Source: Erythrocercus mccallii
Lineage: Eukaryota; Chordata; Aves; Passeriformes; Dicruridae
Direction: 5' to 3'
Length of the DNA stretch: 64,000 nt
Assembly: GCA_013397435.1 (NCBI GenBank)
Contig: VZRG01000342.1
Location: 124,001-188,000 of the forward strand
Shown here: positions 48,456 to 61,424 of the stretch, one piece after another
Layout of the letters: the number at the start of each line of letters is the position of its first letter
How positions within the stretch are numbered: the first letter of the stretch is position 1
Position numbers and translations under genes: made by a program
Notes under the pieces: generated by a model
What the model was told of the DNA's origin: nothing
What the model saw: only the letters and a program-made list of their open reading frames with translations
The model's database searches: none

Positions 48456-50119
48456 TGCTCTAGTTTTGTTTATACAATCCTATAGTCATTTTCTTCATTT
48501 GTTCTAGAAAAAAGTTCCATCTTGAGAAAACACGTAATTATGGACAAAGAGTTTTGGTACTGAAAGCACAAAACTCCCTAGTAATCAGCAATGCTACTAG
48601 GCCTACCTATAATATTTTAGGATTAATTAGAATTACAGAAATGTGGTTAATTTTTTTCTGATTAAAAAGGAACATTTCTCCCAGAAGTTTTTAGCTAATA
48701 TTTTCCATTTTAACTTGCTCCAATTTAAATATCTTTCTCAAATTCCATGTGGGTTGTGAAATACAAGCTGAAGGGAAGTGATATTTTAATTATTAAATGG
48801 AAACAGCTTCCAAAACAAAAGGACTTGCCATAAACTTTGTCCATAGTGGAATATCCATATGGCCTCCAATGTATTGGTGACAATGTTGCTGTTTGCAAAT
48901 AAATTTAAAAAAAGCCCCAGTTTATTGACTTATCAGGCCTCATATTGTAAAAATTCCCTCACTACAAAGAAGAAAGTTTAGAAACAAACTGTTCAGTGCT
49001 CGTACTGGAAGAAGAAAGGTCAATACACATTTATTTTCATCTTTCATAAAGGAACTGAGGAAGACTAGGGATGAGAATCTCATGTTTACTCAGTTACATT
49101 TTATTTAACAAAAGACCCTGATGTTGCAGAATGCCAAGTTGGTGTTTTTGTTAAATAATTAAGGCTGCCTAGGAATCTGTTTCACAAGCCAGGTGCAAAA
49201 TTAAAAAGTTCCAGGCAGGAAATAGGAGATCACTGTACTCTTGAAAGCAAGTAGATACCAAGTAAAGATTATGTAGCAGTACTTACTAAATTTTTTAATG
49301 CCTTCCAACCAAAGCTGAAGCAGTGAAACAAGGCAATTACACAAGAGCAACACAGAACAAGAGATGTCAGTGGTCATGCCCTGCCAATAATGTTCTAGGG
49401 ATTCAGTGAAGTTCCTGATAAGGTGGATTAATTTAGAAAAACTTAAAATCATCATCTGCATAGCTACACTGTCATTTTAAATCAGTTTCTTGAAGTGCCC
49501 CTCCTCTCCATTCCACTATGGCTCACTTAACATCAAGTGATATGTGACCAAAATTTATTGGAGGAAAATCTTATGAAAGAACATTTCAAAGTCTCCTGGG
49601 TGAGCTATCACGAAAGTTTAATTACAACTTTTTTAAACTCTCTCTCCCAGAATGAACTGTAATAAAGAAGTTGAATCAAAAACATTTAAGTGAGATGTAA
49701 ATAGTAATTTTGTTCTGGTTGTTTAACAGTGATGCATTAAATAAAAGTACATGTCATTAATATACTCATCACCTACTGAGACTATTCAAAAAAATTGGAG
49801 ACAGTCTCCAGCTACTTCTTGATATCTCTTGAGCAGAACTGAGGCTTCATGCAGAATTAGATACTCACCTGGAAAATTACAACTGTTTTAGGGCATATTC
49901 TGTAGTCAAACATTTGTTTTCATTTACTGTAGATCCAGTTTCTCTCTTTCTCTTGACTATAATGTGTATTCCACTTAGACAAATTTGAATATCTGTGATT
50001 TCATCAGTTGTGGTTTCACGGTCACTTATAAGTAGCATAAAGTTGTGCCACCACAAAATGGAATAGCCTCTAGCTACTTCTTCATGTTGCTGCTATGTCC
50101 TTTCTCCCATGATGATTGG

Positions 50120-50480
50120 GAATTAAGAAGAGGATACTGATTGCAGATGTACTCCTCTTCAAATATGCCAGAGCCTGCCACAATGAGGAGTGCAATAAAC
50201 TGTTCTCCGTTTTCACTGCCAGTAAGACCACTTGTATGACTCAACTGCAACAAGGGAGACTTAAGCTAAGCTTTAGGAAAACCTCACAATGGTAAGATAA
50301 TGAAGCACCTGAGTGGGATTCCTAGGAAGATAGTGTTTTTTTCTGTCACTGCATTCTTTTTAAAAGCAAGTGGGACAAATACCGTCAGGAAGGGGTTATG
50401 CATCATTGATTCTACCCTGGGGATGAGAGATGGGGAAGGTGACCTCCTGGGGTCTTTTCCAGCCTCTTTGTTTTTATGAC
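50120..50480 (+). mobile_element. Ancient CR1 LINE 3' part
   Basis: A strongly decayed plus-strand copy. It matches the old CR1 layout in order: CTTCAAATATGCCAGA (about 50157), CAATGAGGAGTGCAATAAAC then TGTTCTCCGTTTTCACTG (50181-50218), CAACAAGGGAGACTTAAGCT (about 50249), CTTTAGGAAAACCTC, the CACCTGAGTGGGATTCCTAG segment (about 50307), GGGACAAATACCGTCAGGAA (about 50371) and the tail GAAGGTGACCTCCTGGGGTC (about 50435) then TTTTCCAGCC. This sequence of blocks is typical of the CR1 subfamilies abundant in turtles. No frame survives. The left boundary is approximate. Confidence 0.78.
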
Positions 50481-51272
50481 CCCATGTGTGTTGCAAAGAA
50501 AATAGGGATTGTATTCTAGTATAAATCCAAGTAGTAGCAATCCACCTCATTCTGTACTTCTATTTAGATGTGAGTGTTGTTTCCTGCTCCTTGAAATAAA
50601 GGGAGACAGTAGAATGATTAATTACTTTCAACTCTGTTTTCCCAATGAAATCAGTTGACAACCCATGGTTTTGCAGGCTGAAAAACATGGCTGATACTTG
50701 CTCAGACTCAAAATATGGAAGTTACTTCATTTTGTCCATGGAAAACTAGCTGTAATCTAGAATTAGAATTAAAAGCATTCAACGTAGTCAACCTTTTCCT
50801 GATGAAATGAAGGAAAAAACTCAAACAGATTAATTCTACCTTGACAATACTTTATGATTTTTTAATAGGTAAAATTCAAATCAGAATGTTCATTACCTGC
50901 CCATTCCGTCTTCTCAAAAGGAGATAGCCTGAATTCTTTTCTATGAACTTTCAAACATTGTGCAAAATACTATGCTAAAATTGTTGCTAATGCATATCTC
51001 ATTTTCAGATTTATCCTGCGACTGGTAAAATCTTCTAGTCAATCATCACCACCAAAATTACGTTTAAACACTATGACCAGTTTAAGAAATCAAAAGAAGA
51101 TATAAGATGTCATATTTACACAATATATTCAAAAGGGTAAAACTTGGAATTGTCTTGCATGTCCAACCATTAAGACCTATACAAAAAGGATTCAACCTTA
51201 ATGTCACACCTTCTGGAGCAAGAACAGATTTACGAAATAACCCAGTTGTAACATCGAGGTATATATATATTG

Positions 51273-51311
<39 letters not shown>

Positions 51312-54162
51312 ACATTGAGGAATATATATATATTCAAATGGAAGTTCTGATTAGTCAATTCCATTTAAATGTTTAACTATCCCTATATCAGTTTTTTCCC
51401 CTAACACTTGAATTTAGCAATCATGCTCACAAAGAAAATAGAATTTACTTGCTACTGTCTGATTAGCAAGTTCAAATATGGCTTCCTACACCCTAATCAG
51501 TCAGAGTGTGTAATGATTATTGACAGATATTTAAGTGAATTATGTTTCATGTTCTCAAAATTAGTTTGCACATTAGTATGAAGTAGGGTTTTGCAGCTAA
51601 TGGTCTTTGAACCTAGATTGAAGGGGGATATTTTTAAAAAACTATCCCTGGAGCAATTATTATTAATTTGAACAAAATTGTACTAATATATATCGTATCA
51701 CTCTTCAACATCATCTGGAAGTTGATGAGTTTTCTTATTGACATTCAAGATTCTTTCAGTGATGAATCCTTTCTTAGAACACAAGCTTTCTTAGAAGTTA
51801 TTGCTACTGTATTCAGACAGTATAGGTGACAAAGTAAAGAACATCTGAAAGCAGTGCAACCTGTCATTGAAATGAAATTCAGGCTTGAATCTGTCTCTCA
51901 TTTCCCTATAAAACTGTTTTAAAATTTCATCCAACTTTTATATATATAACTATTGAAATATTTAGAAAAAATCCCTTAGTGTGCAGTCATAATATTCTTC
52001 AAAAAAATCATATTAATGTACAAAATAATTTTGCATTTAAAACTTCTTTGATTCTATTCTGTGAATCTCAACTGATTTGACCAAGCATCACAGTGATTAC
52101 TGAATCAACACACAGATCTCTCAGAATGAATATGAACATGAATATGATGGTGGATTTAGAACAAGCAGAAAGACAAAAGGTCTTCATTGTTTGTTTAAAG
52201 TCTATAGTAGGAATACTGGAAAGAAGGAACTGGGGAAGTTTCTTATAAAAGCTTTCCACAACAAATCAAAAACCCCAAAACTGCATCATACTGATTCATA
52301 GGGAAGTTCAAACATCTATCAAGATGCAAATACCATTCATTCCCTAAAACAGATCTCAACTGAAGAAATTTCTGAACAGTTATAAAACCAACTGACATTC
52401 TATGAATCATGTATTTTGCATTATTGCACTACACTGTTAAAATTCTGATAGTCACGTGCTTTTGTGGAGTTTTAATTTACTAGATTCCAGGTTTTCCAAG
52501 AGTCTTAATTGCCCTAAGTCACCATGACCAAATGGCCCTTAGTTCTCTTGAAATGTCATTTTCTCCTGTCTCACTGAGCAATGAATCTCCAAACTCAGAC
52601 TTCTTATAAGAAGGTTTATCATCTTCTCATCTTTTCAGCCTTTGCTCCATGTTAACCTGTCATCACCCGTTTTCATCTGTGAGCACCCCATGACACTTCA
52701 TGCAGGAGCCGGGCAAAGAATTTCTCTCAGTGGTTTCTTCTTGTTGTCCGTAACAGAGAAGAGCTGTAAGGGGCATCAATACCAAAGGCAGTGGACTTGA
52801 TGTGGAGAGACAAACTGGTTAAAACTTGAGGTCTGAGAGTCCCCATTAATGTGAAAGTAACAAAGGCCCATTAACTAACTGGAACAGGCTGAAGATGGAA
52901 GGGTGTTACATTCTGCTGGCAGGCATCATATGAAGGGATTTTTTTCAAAATGACAGTCTTTTGTCAATATTTGGTGTTTCTCTAATTTACTATCTTTGGT
53001 TACTATAACAATTATTGGTGAGGTTTGTTAGTTTTCCTAACAGGACTATAAAGTTTCATTTTTTCCTGTAAAATGACTACTTGATCCTTAATTATTTGGT
53101 ATCAGGACTTTCAAGAAAGAAAATAAAGATCAAGAAAACAAAATTGGTATTGAAACATTAACATTTCTCTTCAACTATTATTATATGGTAAAGAAAAATG
53201 CATAGACATATTTTTGTTAAGCATAAAAAGAAAGATACAGTAAATCAAAGCATTGGTTTAAAATGTGAAATTTTGTTGAGGTTGGATAGCTAGAAAAAAA
53301 TGAAGTGTGATCCACAGATGTTTTAATCTGCTTCTGCAACTCTGAGTATCATTGTCAACACTTTTTTACTCCTTCCTGCTAAAGCTAGCAGCCATTTGTC
53401 ACTTCCAGCTTCCACTTGCTGCGTTTATTTTAGTAAAACAATACCCATTTTAAAATGTCATAAGAAATTATCATATTTTTTTCTGTTAATGTTTTGTGAA
53501 TAATTAATTTCACAGTCAAGACCCTGTGTACCTAGTTTCAGCCTGGGAGGAATTTTTATCAGATGCATAAGCTCTGGAAAATAAGGGGGTTTAGTGGAAA
53601 TGCTATCTTAAATTAATTATAGCAGTGCTAGCAGGCATCATTATACTGTAATAGTTTATGAAAATTCCCAGATAGCAGTAGATTACATCAATTGCAATAT
53701 GACTTTTTATGTTATGTTCTACAAATACTCATAATTTTTAATGGGTTCAATGTGACTTACATAAGAATCAGCACAGAGGACACTAGGAGGCAACTTGGGA
53801 GAAAGTATTAGCAGTCACCAACAACTAATTTCAGTTCAGTGGTACTTTCTGAATCCTACTGCATTTAGTCATGCTATTTCATTTTTAAATATGTTTTCTT
53901 CTCCTCTCTTTCCTGTCCCCATCAAGTGACATGCCAGGAAATAATTCTATACCTCTAAAATCCACTCAGCTACAAAGGTAATATTGCTGGCTGATTACTA
54001 CTAAATGGCAACTAATTTTCTCTAAAAAAGCCCACCCATTTTTGATAGTATAGAAATAAATGTTAAAAGTAGACTCAGCTTTTTAGCATAGAATTGAAAA
54101 CTTTTAGTTGTAAGAAACATTTAGAAATCTTTATTCCAAATCTTTCTCAAAGCATATTTAAT
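50481..54162. other. Unique gene-free AT-rich DNA
   Basis: No exon or RNA gene is recognised. The compound AT microsatellite at 51248-51334 is listed separately. About 52640-52930 is less AT-rich with CACCCGTT, GCCGGGC and GTCCGTAAC words, and about 53370-53470 is also balanced; both are weak conserved-element candidates. Confidence 0.55.
51248..51334. repeat. Compound (TA)n microsatellite with repeated flank
   Basis: The flank word GTAACATCGAGG (51248-51259) recurs as GTAACATTGAGG (51309-51320). Each is followed by a (TA)n run, and a third partial TGAGG copy lies at 51271-51275. The longest TA run is 33 bases (51276-51308). This looks like a tandem duplication of a flank-plus-microsatellite unit. 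Confidence 0.93.
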
Positions 54163-54750
54163 TAGATCACATTGTGAAGGACATTGTCCAGACAAGTTTT
54201 GAATATTGTCAAGGATGAAGATTCGACAATCTCTGTTGGACACTTGTGCCAGTGTTTGATCATGCTCATAGTGAAGGAATTTTTTCTGATCTCTATGCAG
54301 AATTTCTCTAGTTTCAGTATGTCAATTTTGTCTTGTCCTGTCAGTGTACACCTCCTAGGAGGGTTTACCTCTGTCTTCTCTCTGCTCTCCAATTAAGCAG
54401 CTGTAGACAGCAAAATGATCCTCCCTCTGCTCCTCTTACTAATGCTGAATAACCTAATTTCTCCCAGTTCTTCTCATAGGACCATGTTCTCCACTTGCCT
54501 GAGCACCCATATGACAGTGTGAAGGCAGTCATAGACTGGACACAAATGCCTCAGTGAGAGGAAGGATCACTTCCCTCAACCGGTAGGTTGCTCTCTTGCT
54601 AATACAGTCCTCTGTGTAGTTGACTTTCTTTGCAGCAACTGCACACAACTGATTCACATTCAAGCTGTCCACCAGGACCTCCAGCTCCTTTTCTGCAGAA
54701 GTCTGGAAAGCAGCCCTGTCCTGCAGCTTACCAATTGCCTTCCTCAACTA
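54163..54750 (-). mobile_element. CR1 LINE fragment, older copy
   Basis: Minus-strand CR1 ORF2 C-terminal region. The left part encodes C-I-E-I-R-K-N-S-F-T then I-K-H-W-H-K-C-P-T-E-I-V-E-S-S-S-L, the usual family end (about 54180-54310). The right part encodes A-E-K-E-L-E-V-L-V-D-S-L-N-V-N, then A-A-K-K-V-N and R-E-V-I-L-P-L (about 54570-54690). The stretch between them is divergent and carries stops. The 3' terminal repeats are absent. Divergence is clearly higher than in the adjoining copy. Confidence 0.93.
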
Positions 54751-54774
54751 GGTATGGCCCACAAACTGTAGCTC

Positions 54775-55230
54775 ACAGAATCATAGAACCACAGAATCCT
54801 AGAATGGGTAAAGTTGAAAGGTACCACAGTGGTGGTTTGTTCATCTGGTCCAACCTTCCTTCTCAAAAGCACATTTTACAGGATTGCATGCAGACAGTTG
54901 AGAAATATCTCCAGTGAGGGAGAATCCACAACATTGCTGGGTGATCTATTCCAGAGCTCAGTGAGCCACTCAGTAAAGTTCTTCCTAATACTCAGGCGGA
55001 ACATCCTGTGCATCAGTTTCTTCCTCTTGCCTCTTGTCCTACTGCTTGGCACCACAGAGAAAAGCCTGGATCCATCCCCTTGACACCCTCCCTTCAGATA
55101 CAGCAACAGACCTGCAATCAGACCGTGTGCCACTGATTACGATCCCCAGGGATCTGCTTTCAGCCACTTCTCAATCCTCTTCAATGTACAGTCATTCAGT
55201 CCACACTTCCTGAGTTTGCCTATGAGGATC
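54775..55230 (-). mobile_element. CR1 LINE fragment, second copy, next to the older one
   Basis: Minus-strand CR1. Its 3' end is at the left: CACAGAATCATAGAACCACA then GAATCCTAGAATGGG, three terminal-repeat copies. The coding part reads L-Y-L-K-G-G-C-Q-G-D-G, L-F-S-V-V-P-S-S-R-T-R-G, F-R-L-S-I-R-K-N-F-T and V-V-D-S-P-S-L-E-I-F. Beyond about 55130 the sequence jumps to an RT-region segment (TCATTCAGTCCACACTTCCT then GAGTTTGCCTATGAGGATCAT), so an internal deletion has removed the ORF2 part between. The 3' end lies about 25 bases from the right edge of the older CR1. Confidence 0.94.
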
Positions 55231-56739
55231 ATAGAAAGCACAGATGATAACATATTTTAAGAATAGATGAATTTCAAATTAGAATAACCAGTTTCTCACC
55301 ACTGGCTGCAGCATTAATATGCATAAGGACAGCTACAAGAAGAAACATTCAGCTCCATGTACCCATTTGGCTTGTATTCCTGTTCTCCACTTGTTGGATT
55401 CTTAGTCTTTCTGTCTATAAGTGAGATTTGGTCCATTTTCTTATATGCAAAATAACCATTTTATCAATATCCATCATGTGTAACAACATTCATATCTTGC
55501 TCAAGATTAGTCTTCTTTGGACAAGCTCGCTGCTTACAGTACTAAGCATAATCCCAATAACCGTACAAATGTTAAGATATTATCCCTGGCAATGCCCTTT
55601 TTCCGGGTAAAACATATCTTCTCCTGTGCCATTGGCCCTTCAAAACTCCAAAACAGAAACAGAACGTACTTGGTCCAACTAAATATTCAATATCAAATTC
55701 TTATTCAGATGACACTTCATGGTGAAAATCTACCTAGACAGCCCTAACACCTCAGTTTGTTCTTGAGTTTACAAAGCTGAAGAAATTCAGAGAGAGAATA
55801 TTCTACAGCTCTTGATACCCAGATAGACATAGAAAAATTAGCATAATCAACATATCTAGCTAGGAAAAATACCTTTACACACCTTGACTTATTTAAAATA
55901 AAAACAGGTAATAGTTCTAGTTTGTTAAGGCCAGCCTCACAAATCTGACAACAATCCCACAAAAACATCTTCACAAAAAAAGGATAATGCATTTTTAAAT
56001 TTGAATGTTCACAATAAATATCATCATGTGTCTTCAATCTTCTATATTTCTGCTACTCTAAATTTTAATAAGTCAATGAAAATATATAACTTTACATAAC
56101 TTTACTTTTTCATTATTTCAAAAAGACAGAGGGAAATGGCTTCAGTATTTGCCAAAACATCAGCCTATTACCTCTCAGTGTAAGGTTCACCAGGCTGCAC
56201 TTCACAAATAAAGCTCTTTGAAAATCAGAGGTTTTTTTCCCCTTTCAATGCATTAGAGGAAAAAAATGGTTTAAAGCACCACGCCATTATTTTAGAGCTA
56301 AACAGTTAAATGTTTTATACAGGAACATCAAAACCATATATGCTTCAAAGACCCAACATTTTTTTTAATGGCTTTCAGATAAAACAATTTATTTATGCAA
56401 TTAACAACAACATGCAATTTCTAATAATTAGCTGATAATAGTTATCCACAAAGTACTTTATAGAATTGCCTTCTGAACTGCATTCATTCTGTAGGGAACC
56501 ACTGAAAATTAGACTATAAAATTACCAGAAAATGTACTGCATTAACAAGAATTTTCTGTATTTTGTTTCTCCTTCAGATTTACGGACTTGAATATTTGTA
56601 AACATTTGTTTTCAGGGGAAGACATCAGGTCCCATCACCTCACATCTATAACAAAGAAATAAATACTGCAGCATCATTTTCTGAAAGATTAAACCCACAT
56701 TATTCAGCAAAAAATATGTGAGAATATATTCATATTGCT

Positions 56740-57000
56740 GCTTTGCAAATTGTACATTTCGAAAAATAGCTGTTAATTTGTTCTCAAATGATAATAAGTT
56801 TGGAGCATTTTAATGGCTTTGTGACTATCAAGCTTTTTGATTTTGCGCCTCTGAGCTTTTCCTGACCGAAAAAAAGGGCAGCTGGAAATAGCATTTATGT
56901 GAAAGGTCAAATTTTCGCCTTATTTGAGATTCCTGGATCTAATGCATAAGACCTTTGGTAATTTATGATAAGCCCAAGAAAACTGAGAGCAGGTTTAGGT
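56740..57000. promoter_or_regulatory. Candidate conserved non-coding element
   Basis: The block is repeat-free and contains E2F-like TTTTGCGCC (56841-56849), a nuclear-receptor half-site AAAGGTCA (56902-56909), TTTTCGCC (about 56912-56919), and TAAT/ATGATAA words at both edges. Four CpGs are kept (in TTCGAAA, TTGCGCC, GACCGAA, TTCGCC) within very AT-rich flanks. No coding frame crosses it. The call is an inference from composition. Confidence 0.33.
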
Positions 57001-58842
57001 GGGACATTGGGGTGCCTTCAGTTCAGTAAGGTTTATACCACTCCATTTAAGACAACAAAAGTATTTACCATTTTACTAAGTACAGAAGGAAAGGAGTACT
57101 ACAATCTCTCTCCTCTTTTATATATAGGTTGAAGAAGAATTAAGCTATTCCTCTGAATTTCATTGGCACAAGTACACTTTTGAGAAAACTGAAAGGTCTT
57201 TTTTTGTATGGCTATGAGTACTGCTAGGAATGAGCATTAGAATAAAAGGACCAGGGGCCTTCTAATGATATTTGACAAGCCAGTATCATTAAAACATAGA
57301 AATATTTTGAAATTTACATTGAAGTATTTATCTATATCTGGATAAACAGCATTTGTTTTCTGTGCTTTCAGATATCTACATCTCTGATCTATCTGGACTT
57401 CTGGAATTTATTTTTAAGCAGGGTTTTGAATGTTGCCTGTTGTACAATTGGGTCTACTATAGACCAGCCACAACACAGAGAGAAGGTGACAAATAATCAT
57501 CCTGCCAACATGTTTTCTTGGTATTAAAGCATATGCTGATCCAATAACATTGCAGACTTTGAAGAACATACTTTATTTATTTATATTAGTACAAAAGAAA
57601 TATTCTTTAAGTGCTCATGCTGTTGGAAGCTCAGGAAGGTGGTGAAATACCATCCAGACCTAGAAGGAACAGCTCAGATAAAGCCAACCAAAGCAGTTTA
57701 ATAATGTAAAACTGAAAGTTAAGCTTTACTTTGAAGACAACAGGGAATAGTGATGAGCTGGTGTAGCTATTAGGACCAATTCCTGAGCTGGTTCCAATTA
57801 GTGTGAACTTTCTCTGCCTTAGAAGATGTGACTTACAATGACCTTTCTCAGAATAACTCGTGGAGAAACTAGTAATGATTATGAACTGGGACTTCAATGA
57901 GTGGACTTTAAGAATCATACATTTAACCAGAAAGAAAAAGGGAAAATAAAATTAAAATATTTGAAAATATCGTAGTGAAAGAAATATAATTTTAAGAAGG
58001 AGATGACAAATGTAGGGACAAAAAAGTAAATGGTATTTTATTTAGTAAAATTGTATTATATAACTATACATATGTTCATCTTGTGGAGTATTTATTTTGG
58101 ATTTATCTTTATGCATTGACAATATTCCTGATTCTTCTGGCAATGATCAGGACTAATGTGGCTTTAACCAAGAGAAATGAAAGGATATTCTGAAGAGGAA
58201 GTTCCCCCACAACTCTGGGAGTTGTCATCATTTCCTCTCACTTAAACCATATAAACATGCTTTGTGTGATAACCTTCACATTCTTCCAACAATTGCTCTG
58301 TTTTCCTAATTGATATCATTTCTGGGAAAGTCACAATTTGCCTGTGAATACTTGGGATTCCCAGAGCCTGTGCAGATCACTTCTGAAAGTATTTCTGAAT
58401 AACTCCTCCATTTTCTAAATGTTTTTCATTTACTAAAAACAAAAGACAATTAAAGACAATTAAAAATATAAAAACATAGTATTTGACTTCTCTTTAGTCT
58501 TATTTAGTTCAACAACTGACAAACAAAGAAATTACTGAAACCAGAAATCTGTTTGTGTGACATGCACTATGTTTTGCAGTCAGTGAGTGCACCAAACCTA
58601 TCATCTATTGCCTCTAACCAAACAGGATGAACTAAACGCTCGGGCCTTTCACCTGTGTAGTAAGTCCTCCTTGTGTTGGTCACTCTAAAACTCTTCTGGG
58701 TACAAACTCTCCCAATTATCTGTCATAGAAGGTATATATCATACTGGTTACTTAGTGACCTAATTAAAGGTCCTACCTTTATAAAACACACCAATAAAAA
58801 ATGATTAGCTCTAGGAAAGTGCTTTTCAGCATAGCACCAAGG

Positions 58843-58870
58843 TGCCAGTAGCTACTTGCCAGTAGCTACT
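58843..58870. repeat. Perfect 14-base tandem duplication
   Basis: TGCCAGTAGCTACT is present twice head to tail without a difference, suggesting a recent small duplication. Confidence 0.95.
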
Positions 58871-61424
58871 CTTCCATATAATATTTTCCTCACCATGTAA
58901 GCAAAAAGTTTGGGATTATAATTTAGGCATCTGAGTACAAATATAAATATTCTTGAGTTATCTAAGCAGTAATAGTTCTGTTATTGTCCTAAGCTTCAAC
59001 AGAAGCTGATACACCAAGATTTTGCATTCTCATGTGGTCCAGCTGGAACAGATGCAAATCAGCTAATTCTGTACATCTGAATGTAAGCTTCAAAACTTCC
59101 TGTGGAGTCTAAGAGTGAAGGATGAAGTCAAGGTTTGGTCCAGTCTGAGTTCACAAGACCTCTCAGTATCAATTTCACATCCAAAACTACTTGGCTTTAA
59201 AATCCCCCAAATATGGAAAACACTTAACACCTTGTAAAAAAGCCATTGTGGTCTTTTATCCTTTCCACAAATCTATGGTATATTTTCTCTCTGACCTAAA
59301 TTACGGATAAGATTATTTGATAAAGTAGAAAAAATGTAGCAGAAAAAATGGTGGCACTTTCAAGCTCTTACCTTTCTATTTGCAGGCATTTGTATGTGTT
59401 ATTGTACAGTAGTACTCTCTCAAGAAGACAGGGGAGGATGTTAGCAGTGAAGCACAATACAGATTAATTTGTCTACCACTTATCTGCTCCAAAGCTGTCC
59501 CTTTTCTTTCATTAAGAAATATTTAGAGAACATCTCATTCTGCCTAGGCTGATAAAATAAGCCTTCAACTTTCTCACTGACAGCTTTTAAAAGCATTTAT
59601 TTAGTTATTAATTCTTCCTGTTTCTAGTCTCAGATTTATGTATAAAACCACTTTGTTTTTTCTGGTTCTCCTTGAAAAAACAACTAGGCAACTGACCCAA
59701 TATAAATAGTTGGAGTAGCCAAATACACAATCCTTTTTGGCAGATATAATAAATGAATGATTGACAATTTTATTCATATACATGAAGTTTTTTTCTTCTA
59801 AAGTTCCTCTAAAGTTCTTCTAAAGATTCCTCTTAGATTTTTCCCCCCATATTCATGCTGGCATGCCTTGAGCAAAAACTAAACAGTTTCTCCTTCCCAT
59901 TCTGAATATCTTTCAGCAGGAAAAATGTGTTGACCAAGGTAAAAAATATGTTTCCTGATGGAGCTATCTCTGCACAGTGGCATTTCTACCATTCCAAGTT
60001 ATTCTTGGCCTTATGACAGACCAAGAAGCTAAACAAGTAGCGGATGCTGCTTATCTCTAATACTCTCTACCAAAATTTGAGACATAATATAAAGCATGCA
60101 TTTCTAATGACTTAAACAATAACATCTCTAATCAAATTGAGTAGAGCACTAATTTTTTATGCCACCTGATAGTGAAAGAGCATATGTGGGTAAAAAAAAC
60201 TCACTAAATACAAGGATCTGCATTCACTGTCTTTCCCTTAAAACAATCTTGCATGGAACTCCAATACTATTTCACTGGAATGTTACACAATGTGATACAA
60301 GAGACCTTATATGCTTCTGGATTAGTAAACATATTGTACAATGATGAAAAAGGGTAGAATTTCTTTTCTTGGTCCAGTCAAATACTAATTTTCATTTGTT
60401 AAAAATATTTTCTTGGTTCCCAAACCAGATATTCTTTCACCATAATGCAATGATGAAGAATCTAAAAATCTTCACTCTTGTCATGCAAACTTCTGGTTAA
60501 CAACTGCAATTGATAACTGTGATTGATTCCTGAAAACTAATTTGCTCTGATAGTTGTAGTGTACTACAGTTCTTTACTCCTATGTGCCCTGAATCCAAAG
60601 AAAAGGTAGACTACAATATTTTTTCTTTCAAAACTCACACACTCTTAAAAATCAAATTCTGTGCTTAAATAGCCAGAGTTAAGCAGAATGCTTCAAATTA
60701 GAATTGTTGCTCATGATCAGAAAATTGCAAGTAATGAGCTTTTAGAGATTCAGGATTGACTTAGGCCCCAGTCCTTTCAAGCGCACACACACAGAAGTTT
60801 GACTTTATGAAGTGACACTTCCAGCCCTAGTTCATGATAACACACTTTGAAATTTGAGCCTGGATTACCAAATGTGAGGTCCAGCAGTGAAAAAATAATT
60901 GTACGAATCAATCTCTTGTACAGTAGCACCCATTTGTGAAGGAGTGTCTTTAGTGTATCTGTTGAAGTAATGACATGAATATCCTAAAGAACAAATTACG
61001 ATTTTAAGCATTATGTGGATTTTCTACTATAAAATGACAACCTTTCCAGTTTATGTAAAATAAACAAATTACATCCATAGCTTTGACAGTAAGTACATTT
61101 TCATTATGGTAAAATTTAAATCAACAATATAGGATTTAAGGATTACTAATTGAGATTTGCAAGTAAAAAAGAGATGCAGACAGATAGTTTGAAAGTAGTA
61201 GATAGATGTTGGCCTATAAATACAATTGAGGTCTTCTCATTTAAGCATTTTCTTTTATGATAAATGTCATTGAAAGTTCCCTTCCATCACCCCCCATAAA
61301 CACAAGCAAACTTTGAGCCCTGCTCCAGCCAAATGATAAAAATCTTGGACAAAACTGAATGACCAGATTAGCGTTTGCGTGTTTTACTTATAGCAGCCTC
61401 GGTCAGGGAAGGAATGATATGCCA

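Larger units (their letters stand above)
45191..50119. other. Unique gene-free DNA
   Basis: No gene is established. A purine-rich A/G tract at 46092-46147 and an open frame with a hydrophobic stretch at 48150-48455 are listed separately. About 49480-49680 has balanced composition and may be constrained. A GGGCGGGGGGATCC patch lies at about 45457-45470. Confidence 0.5.
55231..61424. other. Unique gene-free AT-rich DNA
   Basis: No exon, RNA gene or clear mobile element is recognised outside the items listed. A weak CR1-like phrase at about 57628-57660 (CTCAGGAAGGTGGTGAAATA, CCATCC) is too short to call. Open frames are all short and overlap on both strands. Confidence 0.55.

Noticed and set aside
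57611..57665. Possible CR1 remnant (CTCAGGAAGGTGGTGAAATA, CCATCC)
   Set aside because: Only about 40 bases resemble CR1 and the flanks do not continue the match, so it is too weak to call.
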